Assembly: GCF_000715075.1 (NCBI RefSeq)
Contig: NC_134081.1
Span: 66,265,153-66,329,152 of the forward strand
Direction: 5' to 3'
Source of the DNA: Nicotiana tabacum
Lineage: Eukaryota; Streptophyta; Magnoliopsida; Solanales; Solanaceae
Length of the DNA: 64,000 nucleotides
This document shows positions 34,298 through 46,492 of this stretch, piece by piece. The position numbers and the translations under genes are program-made. Position 1 is the first letter of the stretch, and every line of letters starts with the position of its first letter. The notes beneath the pieces were generated by a model. It was not told the origin of the DNA. It searched no databases and saw only the letters and a program-made list of their open reading frames with translations.

Positions 34298-37080
34298 TGT
34301 CACGACCCAAATTCCCCTCCATGTGACGGCACATAGTCTCTACAACTAGGTAAGCCTAACATTTGCGGAATAATGAAATGAAAACAAATATTTAACCAAC
34401 TATTCAAAAATACACAACAAATCCCAAAACCCGGAACATCGTGAATCACAAACTACAGAAGGAATCTAGTGTCTCTATACATCAGAGTCTAATAAAAGAA
34501 AAATACATAAGATAATGGACATGTGGAAGAGTAGAAGGGGACTCCGATGTCTGCAGACACGGCAGATATACCTTGAAGTCTCCAAAGCTGTGCTGGCTCA
34601 CTAATAGTGTGGCTGATAAGAAGTACCTGGATCTGCACATGAAAAAGAACATGTACAAAGAGTAGCGTGAGTACACCACAATCGGTACCCAGTAAGTGCC
34701 AAGCATAACCTCGATCGAGTAGTGACGAGGTCTGGTCAGGGCCCTACTGGTAAATATATATTAAAACAAGATAGAGTGTAATACCGCAATAAAATAAAGG
34801 CTAAAATTTAACAACAATGAAATCATAGAAGGTAACGGCTCAGTACATAAAAACACAATAGGGGATCTCCCGAGATACCGTCTCGTAGTCCCAAACGTAA
34901 ATGTGTAGTACAGGGGGATCTCCCGGAATACCGTTTCATAGTCCCAAAGTAAATATGAAGTACAGGAGAATCTCCCGGAATACCATTCCGTAGTCCCAAA
35001 GTAAATATGCAGTACAGGGGGATCTCCCGGAATACCGTTCTGTATTCCCAAAATAAATATGTTGTACAGGGGGGATTTCCCGGAATACCGTTCTGTAGTC
35101 CCAAAGTAAATATATAGTACTGGGGGATCTCCTGGAATACTATTCTGTAGTCCCAAAGTCAAAATGCAGTGCAGGGGGATCTCCCGGAATACCATTCCGT
35201 AGTCCCAAAGTAAATATGCAATGCAAAAAATAGAACTACATGAAATCTTACGATTTAGACTAAGTACCAGTCAAGGAAGAAACAGGAAATTCACTAAGCA
35301 TGCTGCACAAAGTTCACATAAGCAATTAAGACACGTAGACATGTTGTATCAGACTAAACATGATAGCTACACATATTGGAATAACTCAATTAAGAATGAA
35401 AATAGATTAATACTCATTAAAATGGTGTAACTCAAAATAAAAGGAAAATGGGTTGCTGCTCAGTAAGAAAATCGGGTTTTTCCAAAATTAGCCCGTGTAC
35501 GTACTCGTCACCTCACGTACACGGTGCTCACATATCACAATAGTTCCAAATCTTAAGGAGATTTCTCCCACACAAAGCTAGGCAAGCCACTTACCTCGAA
35601 CCAAGCTCAATCAATCGGTCACAATGCCTTTCCCAAGAATATCCGGCCCCGAAAGGCCAAAATCTAGCCAAAAGCAATTACATATGATAAATACAGACAT
35701 AATAGACTCATCTAATTAATGAAATCTACACTTTAACACAAATTGCGAAATTAACTCAAAAATAGCCCTGGTGCCCACGTCTCGGAATCGGATAAAAGTC
35801 ACAAAATACGAACATCCATTCGCTCACTAGTCTAACCATATAAAAATTATTCAAATCTGACCACAAATCCCCTTTCAAAACTCGAAATCTTTGTTAAAGA
35901 AGTTCTTCCAAACTTTGCCAAATTTCAACCACAAAATCCAAAAATAAATGATGAAATCAACCATAGATTAGTGAAATTTAACCATAAAGGAGTTAAGAAT
36001 CATTACCCAAAAACTTCCTCCGAATATCTCTCTAAATTTCACCTTCTACCGAGCTCTTAATCAAATTTTTGAGTTATGAACCAAAAACCCTTGATTTTGA
36101 ACTTTAATTCTGCCCAGATATTTTTCCTTAATCGCGATCGCGAAGAGCAACTTTGCTGCCCCATTATTTTACTCTACGCAAATGCGTAACTCTCTATGCG
36201 AACGCGGTGAAATAGCTCCTATAAATTACGCGATCGCGACTGACCTCACATGATCACGAAGAACAACCCCCAATTCCACTGCTGCCTTATTTCTTCTTTG
36301 CGAACGCGGCCTAGCCCACGCGTTCGTGATGCATAACCTGATAAACCTACGCGATCGCGTCCCATTCTTTTCTAACGCGAAGAGATAACCCAGCTGGTCT
36401 CCCAATTACTTTACGCAATTGTGAGCCTTCTTACGCGATCGCGATGAAGGAAAACCAGCTGCAGAACACCAGCAAAAACTGCCAACTCCTTAAGTCCAAA
36501 AATGACCCGTTAAGCATCCGAAACATGCCCGAGGCCCCCGGGACCCCAACCAAACATACCGACCAATCCTAAAATGCCATACAAACTTAGTCGAGCCTTC
36601 AAATCACATCAAACAACGCTAAACATTGCAAATCACGATTCAATTCAAATCTTAAGTACTTGAAACTTCAACATTCTACAACCGATGCCGAAACTAACCA
36701 AACAACATCCAATTGACCCCAAATTTTTCACACAAGTCATATTCAACATTACAGACCTACTCCAACTTCCAGAAAAAGAATCCAACCCCGATATCAAAAT
36801 TTTCACTACCGGTCCAAAACTCTAAAAATTTGACTTTCGCCATTTCAAGCCTAAATGAACTACGGACCTACAAAACACAATCTGGACACGCTCCAAAGTC
36901 CAAAATCACCCAACAGAGCTAATGGAACTGATGAAACTCCATTCCGAAGTCGTCTTCACACAGTTCCGACTACAGTCAAAATCTTAAGACTTAAACCTCC
37001 TTTTAAGGACGAAGTGTCCCAAAACACTTAAATAGGTGATCAGGGATATTACTTTCAAAATGACTGGTCGGGTCGTTACA
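34298..37080 (-). repeat. E2 5' LTR
   Basis: The pair of 23354-26116. On the minus strand it starts TGTAACGACCCGACCAG. The CpG-rich array is at 36130-36450 and donor-like GAGGTAAGTG at 35588-35597. An intact acceptor-like site, TTCTTTTTC then ATGTGCAG before ATCC, lies at 34633-34649, followed by GGAGACTTCAAGGTA (34569-34583). Confidence 0.92.
34861..35222 (-). repeat. tandem hairpin array, seven units, E2 5' LTR
   Basis: Seven units of about 52 bp. Fully paired stems are CGAGA-TACCG-TCTCG (34871-34885), CGGAA-TACCA-TTCCG (34976-34990) and the same again at 35185-35199. Other units carry one or two mismatches. Confidence 0.88.
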
Positions 37081-37085
37081 TTATA

Positions 37086-37625
37086 GTGTCCAAAACTTAG
37101 CTGACAAAAATGCCCTTCGGAGGTTCTGCGGCCGCCCAGTTCCTTATGCAGACCGCACTTTTCTTCTGATCTTGCATGAGGAAGACATTTGCGGCTGCAA
37201 AAGTCTATCTACAACTGCACTTCAGCTTCTGCGGCCAAATAAATTGATTACGGACCGCACTTTCACGAGGCTTCACACTTGGTCTTTTTGCACCTTCTCT
37301 AAACTTTTCAAACTTTGTCAGTGCGACCAGCTTTTGTGGATGCACAATTTGGTTTGCGGACCGCACTTTAACAAAAATCCTCTGAGGCTTTAGGCTTCTT
37401 CTGCGACCGCACTTCTGTTTCTGCGGACCACACTTCTGCCTACAGTTCTCGTTCTTGCCTTTTGAGCCGGAATACTCATTTCTGAGTTAGATTTCATCGT
37501 TTAACTCCAATCTTCCAACATGCCTGCAATTCACATGATTTCATTAGTTTTGGAAACAAGAATCAATACTTTCGGACTAAAACTAAAGCAAAAAGGTATT
37601 AATAAGTGGTTAAAATCCACACTCA
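37086..37625 (-). repeat. E3 3' LTR, portion right of E2
   Basis: It continues the 3' LTR after E2 and matches 49270-49818. It includes the CpG-rich array at 37120-37440 (TGCGGACCGCACTT, GCGGCCGC words) and ends TCCACACTCA, the reverse complement of the LTR start with a three-base deletion relative to the other copy. Confidence 0.88.
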
Positions 37626-39384
37626 AGCAAATAGATTAGTTCTAATTCCTTTAAGTGAAAGGTCATTTAGAAAAGTCAATTATAAGTCATTCATACTCAT
37701 TTCGGACCAATAATTACTCACAATACTCATGCATTTTCAACAACGTGACAAAACATATGTTAACGTGCATATAACTTTAGTGTGACATTTGATCTTTAAA
37801 AATTGACTTCACTCATCAAGGACTCTTGTTCTAGCATGAAAATCATAGTGGAATCCAAACTCTTCCTCCTCTACCTTCCATTTGCCATGATCACTTCAAG
37901 AATTAGCACTCAAATTCCAGAGCAATGAAGGATTCACTCTTCTCTCACAAAGGAATATCACAAGTAAAGCTTCAAGTACCATAGGCTTGCCCCTTATGTA
38001 TATCTCCACTAATATAAGCTCAATCGGTTAAAAATCATGTAGGACTTCTTTCGGGCTGTAATAAAGGCTTTTGGATTGGGGTAGTATACCATATGGGATA
38101 AGTGGTTACATCCTTACTTAAGCACTCCACTTTTTCATTTCTTGGCTCACATTTACCAACCTTAGAGGCATTTATTTTTCTTGGGGGCTAGAGAGACTTC
38201 CCATCACTCTTTATTGTTCATTTCATTCTTTTTCTCCCTTGATGATCATACTAGAGATACTTGCCTCTTTTTGATTTCATCAATCTCGCTTTTTAAATTT
38301 TCTTTTTGGCATTTCCTTTTTGTTCTTTCTTTTCTTGCCTTCTCTTTTCATAGAGATCATTTCTTTTCTCTCGTTTTGGTGCCTTGATACCTCTTTTAGA
38401 TTCCTCATATTTCCCCCAAACTTATGCCTTAAGCCACTTATTACATAAGAGTTTTAAGGAAGGTTCGGGTACCAATAGAGAATTATGGACAAAACGGGTA
38501 AAGGCTTGTAGTATTGTTACCTTCAGAGAAAGGCTAAAGTCTCAATGGGGTTTACTAGGGATAACAAACATAGGGTGGCAATATAAAGCTCAAACGAACC
38601 AAGAAAATCCTACAATCATCTTCCAAACCAAGAAAACCTAGAATTTTGCCTAGAAACGCATTCGATGCAAGTTCTAGACTATCCATTCAAGTACTTGGAC
38701 TAGAAACAAATATCACCTCACTTCTTATGCAACTAGACCGTAAACGATGATAGAGTCTAAAGCCTACAATGATCACAATCAAGTTAAAGATCACTATGGT
38801 CCAATCAACCACTAAATGATTCTCAAAGTCAACTTAAGAACCTCAAAGTCACTAACTAGAGCTACTTTCTTCAAAAAACTTTGTTTCAAACCATAAGCAT
38901 GCAGTTAAGTATGTTGGTACCAAATGAAGCATGAATAAATCTTTTTAGAGAATGACTTGATTAAGGCTTTTATTCATAACTAGTTACTACTATTATTACC
39001 TAAACACAAAACAGACTCATCCTCTTAAGAAAGTTGTCACACCATCTATCCTCGGGAAGAGTCGCCCGGTTCACACAAAAGACCACCTTTGCAAAGAACC
39101 ATGGCATTAAGAAAACCAAAGGCTTATTATCCATACTACTATGAAAAACATAAAAACTACTAACATAAACAAAATCAAAGGTAAATAAATAAATAAGCTA
39201 ATGAAAGTAACGCCTACTAAAGATGGATAAAATAAAAATAACACAGAATAATCCAATTATCACATTCCAAATTATCCAAATGGAAGCAATGTATCAAATA
39301 ATCTCCACCCCCCAGAATAAAAATAAGCATTGTCCCCAATGTTTAACAAAGTAATAGCAAAAGTAGAGAGGGCGAAGAAACTCC
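37626..39384 (-). other. E3 3' non-coding region
   Basis: Between the env-like frame and the 3' LTR lie about 1.76 kb in which no protein family is recognised. The stretch is AT-rich and reads like the long 3' untranslated region of Athila-type elements. A convincing polypurine tract next to the LTR was not found. Confidence 0.5.
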
Positions 39385-41345
39385 CTAAGTGTCCTCAGTC
39401 ATCACTGTCTCCCCTGCAGCATCGATCCCAATTGGCTTAGCCAACTGAATATCATAATTATGTATGGGAGTGGATGGAGAAGTGAACATCGCATGCACTG
39501 CATCAGCAGTGTCGGCGGCAAGGCATGACTCTTCAGTCGGAGCAGTGGGAGCATCCTGTGAAGATTGAGCTGGGTGGGGCTGGGATGGGTCAAGCAGCAT
39601 GTCAAATGGAAAATCTCTGATTGTATCTAGCAGGGTCATATTAGTTCGAAGCTCATCAACTGACTTCTTACTGTCCTGGGACTTCGTCATCTTCTTCACC
39701 TGCTAGGTCAACCTCTCAATCACAACACCATGATGTACCAATGTATCCATAATCATCTTCTAGTTGTTCAAGATTTTGCTCAGCTTCTCATATATGACAA
39801 AGGCATCCCGGGGTGCATGTGTAGATGTCTGCCCTGCAACAGCACTGGAAATCTCAGATAGTGGACCTGGGAGACTCACAAAGTAATTGAGACTCGCCAA
39901 TGTCTGGGAGACTAGCATAACAAATAATGGGCCTGTAAGCATGGGCAGCAGTCTCGGAGCTGGAGTAAGAACTGTAATAGGAGATGTAGAAGGAGCTATA
40001 GAGGGAGCCGAAGATGGTGGATTGGGCATAGCAGATGCTGCACTGGTAGAAGGCTCAGCTGATGAGGATGGAATGTCAGATGGACCATAAACTACCACTA
40101 TCGGCTCATCATACTGAACAATAGTAGTAGAAGGCTGATCACTCTTCTTCGGGTTCCGTGGATCCTGTAGTTTGTACCATTCAAATGGCCCTATTTACTT
40201 GACCTTGGTGTCAAATAGTTTGGGTTCTATCTTAGCATCACTCAGATACTAAGTGATAGTGTTGGGGTAGGGGTAAGAAGTGTTACTCTACTATGCCACA
40301 AGGGAAAATTTGGCTGACATTAGGGAACCCACATTGATCGGGTACCGGGCCATAATTGATGCCACCAAAACAGCTCGAGGAATAGGCATGTTGTTCTCAT
40401 TCTAGCACGGGGCAAGCCTTCTGCATACAAAAGTTTTCCATCCTTTGGCCTCGAAACTCAGTGTGCTCCGAAGAATAGGTACCCCAGCAGTAATCCAAGG
40501 CGGAGTGGGTCCCGGTTCTAGAATCTCTGCAAGCCACAACTTGGCCTCTTCTTTCAGAGCCAACTTCTCTAAGTACTCTTTCGAATCCATATCATAAAAT
40601 CCCAAGTACACATTCAGAGCGCTGATCAAATTTCACTTTTAGGTTGCGTGCTTTGGTGACCTTTGGCCCTTTGAGAATATGCATTGTGTTGGCATAAAAC
40701 TCTTGGACAAAGTGCTCCTTTACATCAATAAGATTTTCCATGAATAACATCCATCCCTTCCTTTTTGTAAACTGCTCCAGAAAAATGGAATTGTACTTGT
40801 CAAGATCTTTCAGTAACAACTGTCGCTCATGAGTCAAAGACCTCAAAGGCTGCCACATCCAGAAATTAGAAAATGCTTGGCGACTCATAAATCTATCTTC
40901 CCATGCCTCCTTTTTTTTTGAACTAGCTAAACCTTCCTGTGTACCTGTTGTCCCTCTCCCATCGTCAGGGGCGTCATTAGAGTCAGACCCCGCAACAGCT
41001 GCATATGACTCCTGATTGGTACTTATTGAACCTTGGGAAGTGATGTGGGATGTAGAAGGCACATCCATAGGCTCAGACCCTCCCCCCCCCCCCCCCAACT
41101 GTCGCCTGGATTTCTCCTCAGTGTGCTCCTCTAAAATTGACACAGAGTTACCCTCGGAGGCTTCCCTAGACGGATCATATGAGCTAGACTAGAAGAGGTC
41201 TCTACCTCACCCTCGGCCTGCTGTTGCTTTCTTCGATATAGTTTTCTGCACACTTGGGGGAAAGGCACCTCTGCCTCGACCCCCTAAACCTTCTCCTCTT
41301 ACTTTGGTAGATTCACCTCGATCTTGTTATCATACCATTGTATGT
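39385..41345 (-). pseudogene. E3 env-like / putative plant transposon protein frame, broken
   Basis: Minus-strand pieces from about 41340 to 39385 form one decayed frame downstream of pol. The central part (41143-40592, then 40629-40402) contains RKGWMLFMENLIDVKEHFVQ, EFYANTMHILKGPKV and LKLA-type helices with EAKLWLAEILEPG, resembling the conserved domain annotated as putative plant transposon protein in the third frame of Athila/Calypso elements. The C-terminal part is Ser/Pro/Thr-rich (40098-39760) and ends in AGETVMTEDT. A run of C at 41083-41097 reads as a glycine stretch. The product's role is not known; it has been called env-like from its position. Stops and frame changes disable it. 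Confidence 0.6.
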
Positions 41346-42790
41346 ATAGACACAAAGAGAATTATCAATTACAAATCATGATTTGGCATAGTTAAGACTC
41401 ATGTAAGTGAATGAGAACAACATGGAAGCAGTGAGTTTTAATTTGGTTAAACATGCAGAAGAAATGGGTGAAGTGTGGTACGCACAATTTGATGTGCCGC
41501 CCACAAAGTGAAAGTGCGGACCGCACAATTCCAAGTACGGCCGCACTTCTACACAGATGTGCGAAAGGCTCTGATGCTTCTACTCTGAATGATAGTGCGG
41601 AGGTCATGTGTCGACACAGAATTCATATGCGGCCCCTAAAATTTGAAGTGCGGTCTGCACTTTTGAAGCCTAGAGGGCAAGCCTATGATACATCCATTAA
41701 TTGGAACTCTCTAGAAATTTTGTAGTCTACACAATTAAAGTGCTTCCGCAGAAACACCATCCAGCCAAAGTTGCCTTAACTAGCCAACTACGGACCGCAC
41801 AAATCCAAGTGCGGCCGCACATTGAAGAACATAATGATCAGGCCTTATTTGTTTTACCCAGGTTTTAAAAAAACTTGTTTAAATCTACTTGGCAACATGT
41901 AATATATATAGAAATCAGTTAACCCAACCCAATCTAGGATTCTTTATCAATTACCCAGTACAAAACTACCCCACATGGATATAGTGATAGAATATAATAA
42001 CATATGGTCTAAAAAGAAGCTAATAAGGAAAAATAAATGAAGCATACCAGATGATATAAATGTGCAAAGATACTGTCAGTGCAAATGAGTGTGTGTGTTT
42101 GAGAGTGCAAACTTCTCAGGTGAGCTTCTTAGTGCAACAGTAAAATTTCAAAGTGGGAAAAATGTAAAACTGAAGCCTTCAGTTCTGTTTATACTTAGAG
42201 AAATTGAGAGGGTAAAGAGACGAGTGCGGCCGCACAATTTCAAGTGTGGGTTGCACTCTGCTGCCTATCCCTCAGTGGTCTTTAACTCTTGTGCGGTCCG
42301 CACTTTTTCAAGTGCCTCCACACAATTCTCCAGAGGTCGCACTTTTGCCCCGCACTGACAAGTAAAAATTTCAGAGACCCTGTCATTTGGTATCTAAGTT
42401 TGCTCCAAGAAGTGCAGTTTGTAGATGAAATCTACGGCCGCACAAAGTCTTTTGTGGTGGCAACCTTTTTTCTGCCGCACAAAGAAAAAGTGCGATCCAA
42501 ATTTCCTGCTTTAACGACACAACCTTGTCTACCATTCTTTCATCTAACACTCATCCCTACAGCACACTTCAAATCAAGTTATAAACAACAAATAACATCT
42601 AACTACAAATAGAGAAAAAGGAAAATAACTTGGGTTTCATCCCAAGCAGTGCCTTACTTAATGTCGCGGAACAACGCAATGTCATAGCATTCTCAAGTGA
42701 AGTAAATAACCGCTGCCACTTGGCTCTTTACAACTTTTTCCAAGTAGTGCTTCACCCGGTGACCATTGACTCGGAATATTTTCATTGTTA
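41346..42790 (-). other. E3 spacer between integrase and env-like frame, with CpG-rich arrays
   Basis: No protein is recognised. Two clusters of GTGCGGCCGCAC / GTGCGGTCCGCAC words lie at 41460-41830 and 42215-42495. They use the same vocabulary as the array upstream of the TATA box in the E3 LTR (49312-49625), as if promoter-like sequence were present a second time ahead of the env-like frame. Confidence 0.5.
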
Positions 42791-42797
42791 TTGTACT

Positions 42798-43990
42798 TCA
42801 AATCCAATGCACCGAATGGTGCACACCAACAATTTCAAATGGACCACTCCACTTGGACTTGAATTTCCCGGGAAACATCCTCAACCTTGAGTTAAACAAC
42901 AATACTAGATCACCGACCTTGAAATATTTGTTACAAATGTACTTGTCATAAAGATATTTCATCTTTTCTTTGTACAAGGATGAACTCTCATAAGCATGGT
43001 ACCGGAATTCATCCAATTCATTCATGTGTGCAACCGGCAAGTTGTCTTGTGCTCTGGTTCCCTCGGAAGATAACAAGCTTTACCGAACACTAACCGGTAT
43101 GGGTACATTCCGATAGGTATTTTGTAAGCCATCCATTAAGCCCATAACACATCATCAAGCTTCTTGGACCAATCCATCCGATTTGCATTCACCATTTTAG
43201 ACAAGATACTCTTTATCTCCCGGTTAGAGACTTCCACTTGATCACTAGCTTATGGGTGACAGGGAGTCGTGACCTTGTGAGTAACACCATACTTGCTAAG
43301 TAAAGTTTCAAAGCCTTGTTGCAAAAGTGTGACCCCCATCGCTTATGATTTCACGTGGAATACCAAATCTTGTAAAAATATTCTTCTTCAAGAAAGGCAC
43401 CAACTTCTAGCCTCATTGTTGGGTAAGGCAATGGCCTCAACCCATTTGGACACATAATACACCGCGACTAAAATGCAAGTGTTTTCAAAAAAACTCATAA
43501 AAGGGCCCATAAATTCAATGCCCCAAACATCAAAAATATCAATCTCCAAGATGGTTGTGAGAGGCATCTCATTTTTCTTTGAAATTCCACCGGCCCGTTG
43601 ACATTTATCATATCTTTTCACTAAGTCATTTGCATCTTTATAAAGAGTGGGCCAATAGAAACCACAACGTAGAACATTAGCTACCGTTCTTGCTCCACTG
43701 TGATGACCACCATACGGTGAAGAGCGACAAGATCCAAGAATATCACCTTGATCTTCTTCCGGCACCCACCTCCTACTCACCCCATTGGTACAAATCAAGA
43801 AAACGTTATGGCTCATCCCAATAGTAATCTTGACAATCGCTTTTGAGCTTCTTTCTTTGGTTTGAAGAAAACTCATCCGGAATGATACCACTAACAATAA
43901 AATTTGTCAAGTCCGCAAATCACGGTACCTCTTTCATTGATAGTGCCAAAAGTTGCTCATCGGGGAAAGAGTCATTGATTTATAGGCCAT
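42798..43990 (-). pseudogene. E3 integrase, broken
   Basis: The zinc-binding part reads SPYGGHHSGARTVANVL, GFYWPTLYKDANDLVKRYDK and CQRAG, with the second-to-last Cys of the usual CDEC pair changed (YDKC). The catalytic core begins DVWGIEFMGPF (43388-43897), and sequence to about 43080 keeps the HPQASGQVE-type region in decayed form. The C-terminal domain KVGDLVLLFNSRLRMFPGKF is at 43076-42798. This is the Athila arrangement, without a chromodomain. Frame changes at about 43390 and 43080 break it. Confidence 0.85.
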
Positions 43991-45560
43991 CATGTGGCCT
44001 CCCCTCCTCCTCCAAACAAGACAAATGGTCTGCCACTTGGTTTTTACTACATTTCTTGTCTTGAATGTCAATATCAAATTATTGCAACAAAAGGACTCAT
44101 CTCATCAACCGATCTTTAGATTCCGTTTGCTAATAAGATAGCGAAGCGCCGCATGATCCGTGTGGACACTAACTTTGGCACCCATCAAGTACGGGCGGAA
44201 CTTCTCAATTGCAAACACAATAGCAAGGATCTCTTTCTCTGTAATGGTATAGTTAACTTGGGCACTATTCATGGTCTTACTAGTATAGTAAACCGGATGA
44301 AAACAGCCCCAACCGCTACATCACTTGCATCACACATGAGCTCAAACGGCAAACTCCAATTTGGAGAGGTAATGATAGGAGTAGTTGTCAACTTGAGATT
44401 CAATTGTTCAAATGCCCTCATATAATCATCATTGAAATGAAACTTGACATCCTTATCAAGGAGCTTACACAATGGGTTCACCACTTAAGAGAAATCTTTG
44501 ATAAAGCGTCGGTTGAAACATGCATGGCCTAAGAAACTCCGCACACCCTTCACCGAGGTTGGGGTGGAAGCTTAGAAATAACTTTAATCTTCGTTTTGTC
44601 AACTTCAATACCTTTCTTTGAGATCTTATGGCCAAGAAAAATGCCTTCCTCAACCATGAAATGACATTTCTCCCAATTGAGTACCAAATTAGTTTCTTCA
44701 CATCTTTCCAACACTTTGTCCAAATTTGCAAGACAATCATCAAAAGAATCCCCAGGCACTGAGAAGTCATCCATGAAAACCTCAAGGTATTCCTCCACCA
44801 TGTACATGAAAATATCCATCATACACCATTGAAAAGTTGCCAGTGCATTGCACAAACCAAAAGGCATCCTCTTGAAAGCAAAAGTGCCATAAGGACATGT
44901 AAAGGTTATTTTCTCTTGGTCTTCCAGAGCAATAAGAATTTAGTTTTATCCCGAGTAACCATCAAGGAAACAATAGAAAGCACGGCCAACCATTCTATCG
45001 AGCATTTGGTCAATAAAAGGAAGTAGAAAGTGATGCTTCCTTGTGACTTTGTTGAGCTTACGATAATATATACAAATTATCCATCGATCACCGTTCTTGT
45101 GGGGATCAACTAATTCTTCTCATTGGAAACAACCGCCATGCCCCCCTTCTTTGGGACACAATGAACCAGAGAGGTCCATGAACTATCGAAAATGGGGTAA
45201 ACAACCCCATCATCCAACCACTTGATAATCTCCTTCTTGACCACTTCTTGCATAGCCTCATTAAGTCTTCTTTGATGTTCAATAGCCGGTTTAGCACCAT
45301 CCTCCAACTTGATCTTATGCAGCAAAATATGACACTTATACCCCGAATATCCGCCAAAGTCCACCCAATAGCCTTCTTCCTCTTTTGCAACACTGCCAAT
45401 CTGGAATCAACCTACTCATTAGTCAAACAAAAGGAAGGAATAACCTATAAAGTAGAACAAGGGCCAATAAATTCGTACCAAAGGTGTGGTGGCAATGGTT
45501 TCAAATCCAAAGTAGGTGTCTCTTCAATAGAAGGCTTTGTAGGCGGAGTCTTCCTCTTCT
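43991..45560 (-). pseudogene. E3 reverse transcriptase and RNase H, broken
   Basis: From about 45400 the minus strand gives VVYPIFDSSWTSLVHCVPKK and DRWIICIYYRKLNKVTRKHH, then MPFGLCNALATFQWCMMDIF and the catalytic EVFMDDFSV (44867-44550). RNase H follows: FELMCDASDVAVGAVF (first Asp) to 44269, then an EKEILAIVFAIEKFRPYL-like segment and VHTDHAALRYL near 44160-44110. Gene order is protease, RT, RNase H, integrase. Stops (for example in DGYSG*NQIL) and frame changes disable it. Confidence 0.87.
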
Positions 45561-45580
45561 CAAGATCCAAAGATAATTTT

Positions 45581-46489
45581 CTAGGGTGCATAGTTGTACG
45601 ACACCATTCCTTGCAAAGAGTTCACACATTCCATGAAACCATCCATCTCATCATCATCAAAGTTTAGCAATACGGCTTCTAACATATCACCAACATTGAT
45701 TGTAGCACTTGTATCATCAACAATAATGTCGGTTACCAATTCTACAACAGAACAGACCTCAATGCTATTTGGTTGCCGTATAGACATGCACACACGGAAT
45801 ACCACCTTTTCATCACCAACCCGGAAAGTAAGTTCTCCGACTTCCACATCACAAAGAGCCTTACCCGTAGCAAGGATAGGTCTCCCAAGGATAATAGGCA
45901 CTTCATAATCAACTTCACAATCTAGAATAACAAAGTCTGTCAAAATAATGAACTTATCAACCCGGACCAAAACATCCTCAATCACACCCAATGGCATTTT
46001 CATGGTACGATCGGCCATTTGCATCCTCATATATGTGGGTCTTGGTTTCCCAATTCCCAAAGTATAAAATACCGAATAGGGCATCAAATTGATACTCTCC
46101 TCAAGATCATAAAGAGCTTTAGCAAAATCGGCACTCCCAATAGTACAAGGAATCATGAAAGCATCGGGATCCTCCAACTTAGGAGCCATGTAATAAACAA
46201 TTGCACTCACTTGATGAGTGACTTTGATAATTTCAAAATTCATCGACTTTATCTTGGTCACAAGATCTTTCATAAACTTGGCATAATCGGGCATTTGTTC
46301 CAAAGCATCTACCAATGGCACATTAATAGAGAGACTTTTCATCATTTGAATAAACTTCTTGAATTTATTCTCACCATTTTTCTTGGCAAGTCTTTGAGGA
46401 TAGGGAGGTGGAGGCATAGACAATGGTGCCTTAGTCTTTTGCATTACTGGCTCCGGTATGTCAATAATGTGATCCCTAAATGGGTTCAC
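45581..46489 (-). pseudogene. E3 gag-protease linker and aspartic protease with altered active site
   Basis: An open stretch of 302 codons starts MNPFRDHIIDIPEPVMQ and contains NVPLVDALEQMPDYAKFMKD and DPDAFMIPCTIGSADFAKAL. The active site reads YDLEESINLMP where relatives have CDLGASINLMP, so the essential Gly after Asp-Leu and the next residue are replaced by Glu-Glu. The flap and VPIILGRPILATGKALCDVE region are intact. The protein resembles the Athila protease of E1 at 11692-12375. It would be inactive as a protease even though the frame is open. Confidence 0.85.
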
Positions 46490-46492
46490 CTC

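Larger units (their letters stand above)
23354..37080 (-). mobile_element. E2, Tekay/Del-type chromovirus, RNase H deleted
   Basis: Two LTRs of about 2.76-2.78 kb flank gag, protease, RT, integrase and chromodomain remnants on the minus strand. The target duplication ttata is perfect (23349-23353 and 37081-37085). The RT gene is split by LTR A/B. RNase H and the connection domain are missing at about 27690. In about 165 bases compared by eye (24250-24415 against 35229-35400) the two LTRs differ at about eight or nine positions plus one small indel, mostly transitions. Confidence 0.93.

Noticed and set aside
34761..35195. Long minus-strand reading frame over the hairpin array (also 23905-24255), with a repeating ILG/DPPVLYIYFGT-like pattern
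   Set aside because: It arises from a tandem repeat of about 52 bp nearly lacking stops; unit length is not a multiple of three, frames change between copies and no start context or domain is present.
34861..35222. Regular repeats that could suggest a CRISPR array
   Set aside because: Units are contiguous with no unique spacers, lie in a plant retrotransposon LTR and are present in both LTRs.
42089..42612. Plus-strand frames of 89-107 codons opposite E3 pol/env spacer
   Set aside because: They run across CpG-rich words and non-coding DNA on the strand opposite to the element and match no known domain.
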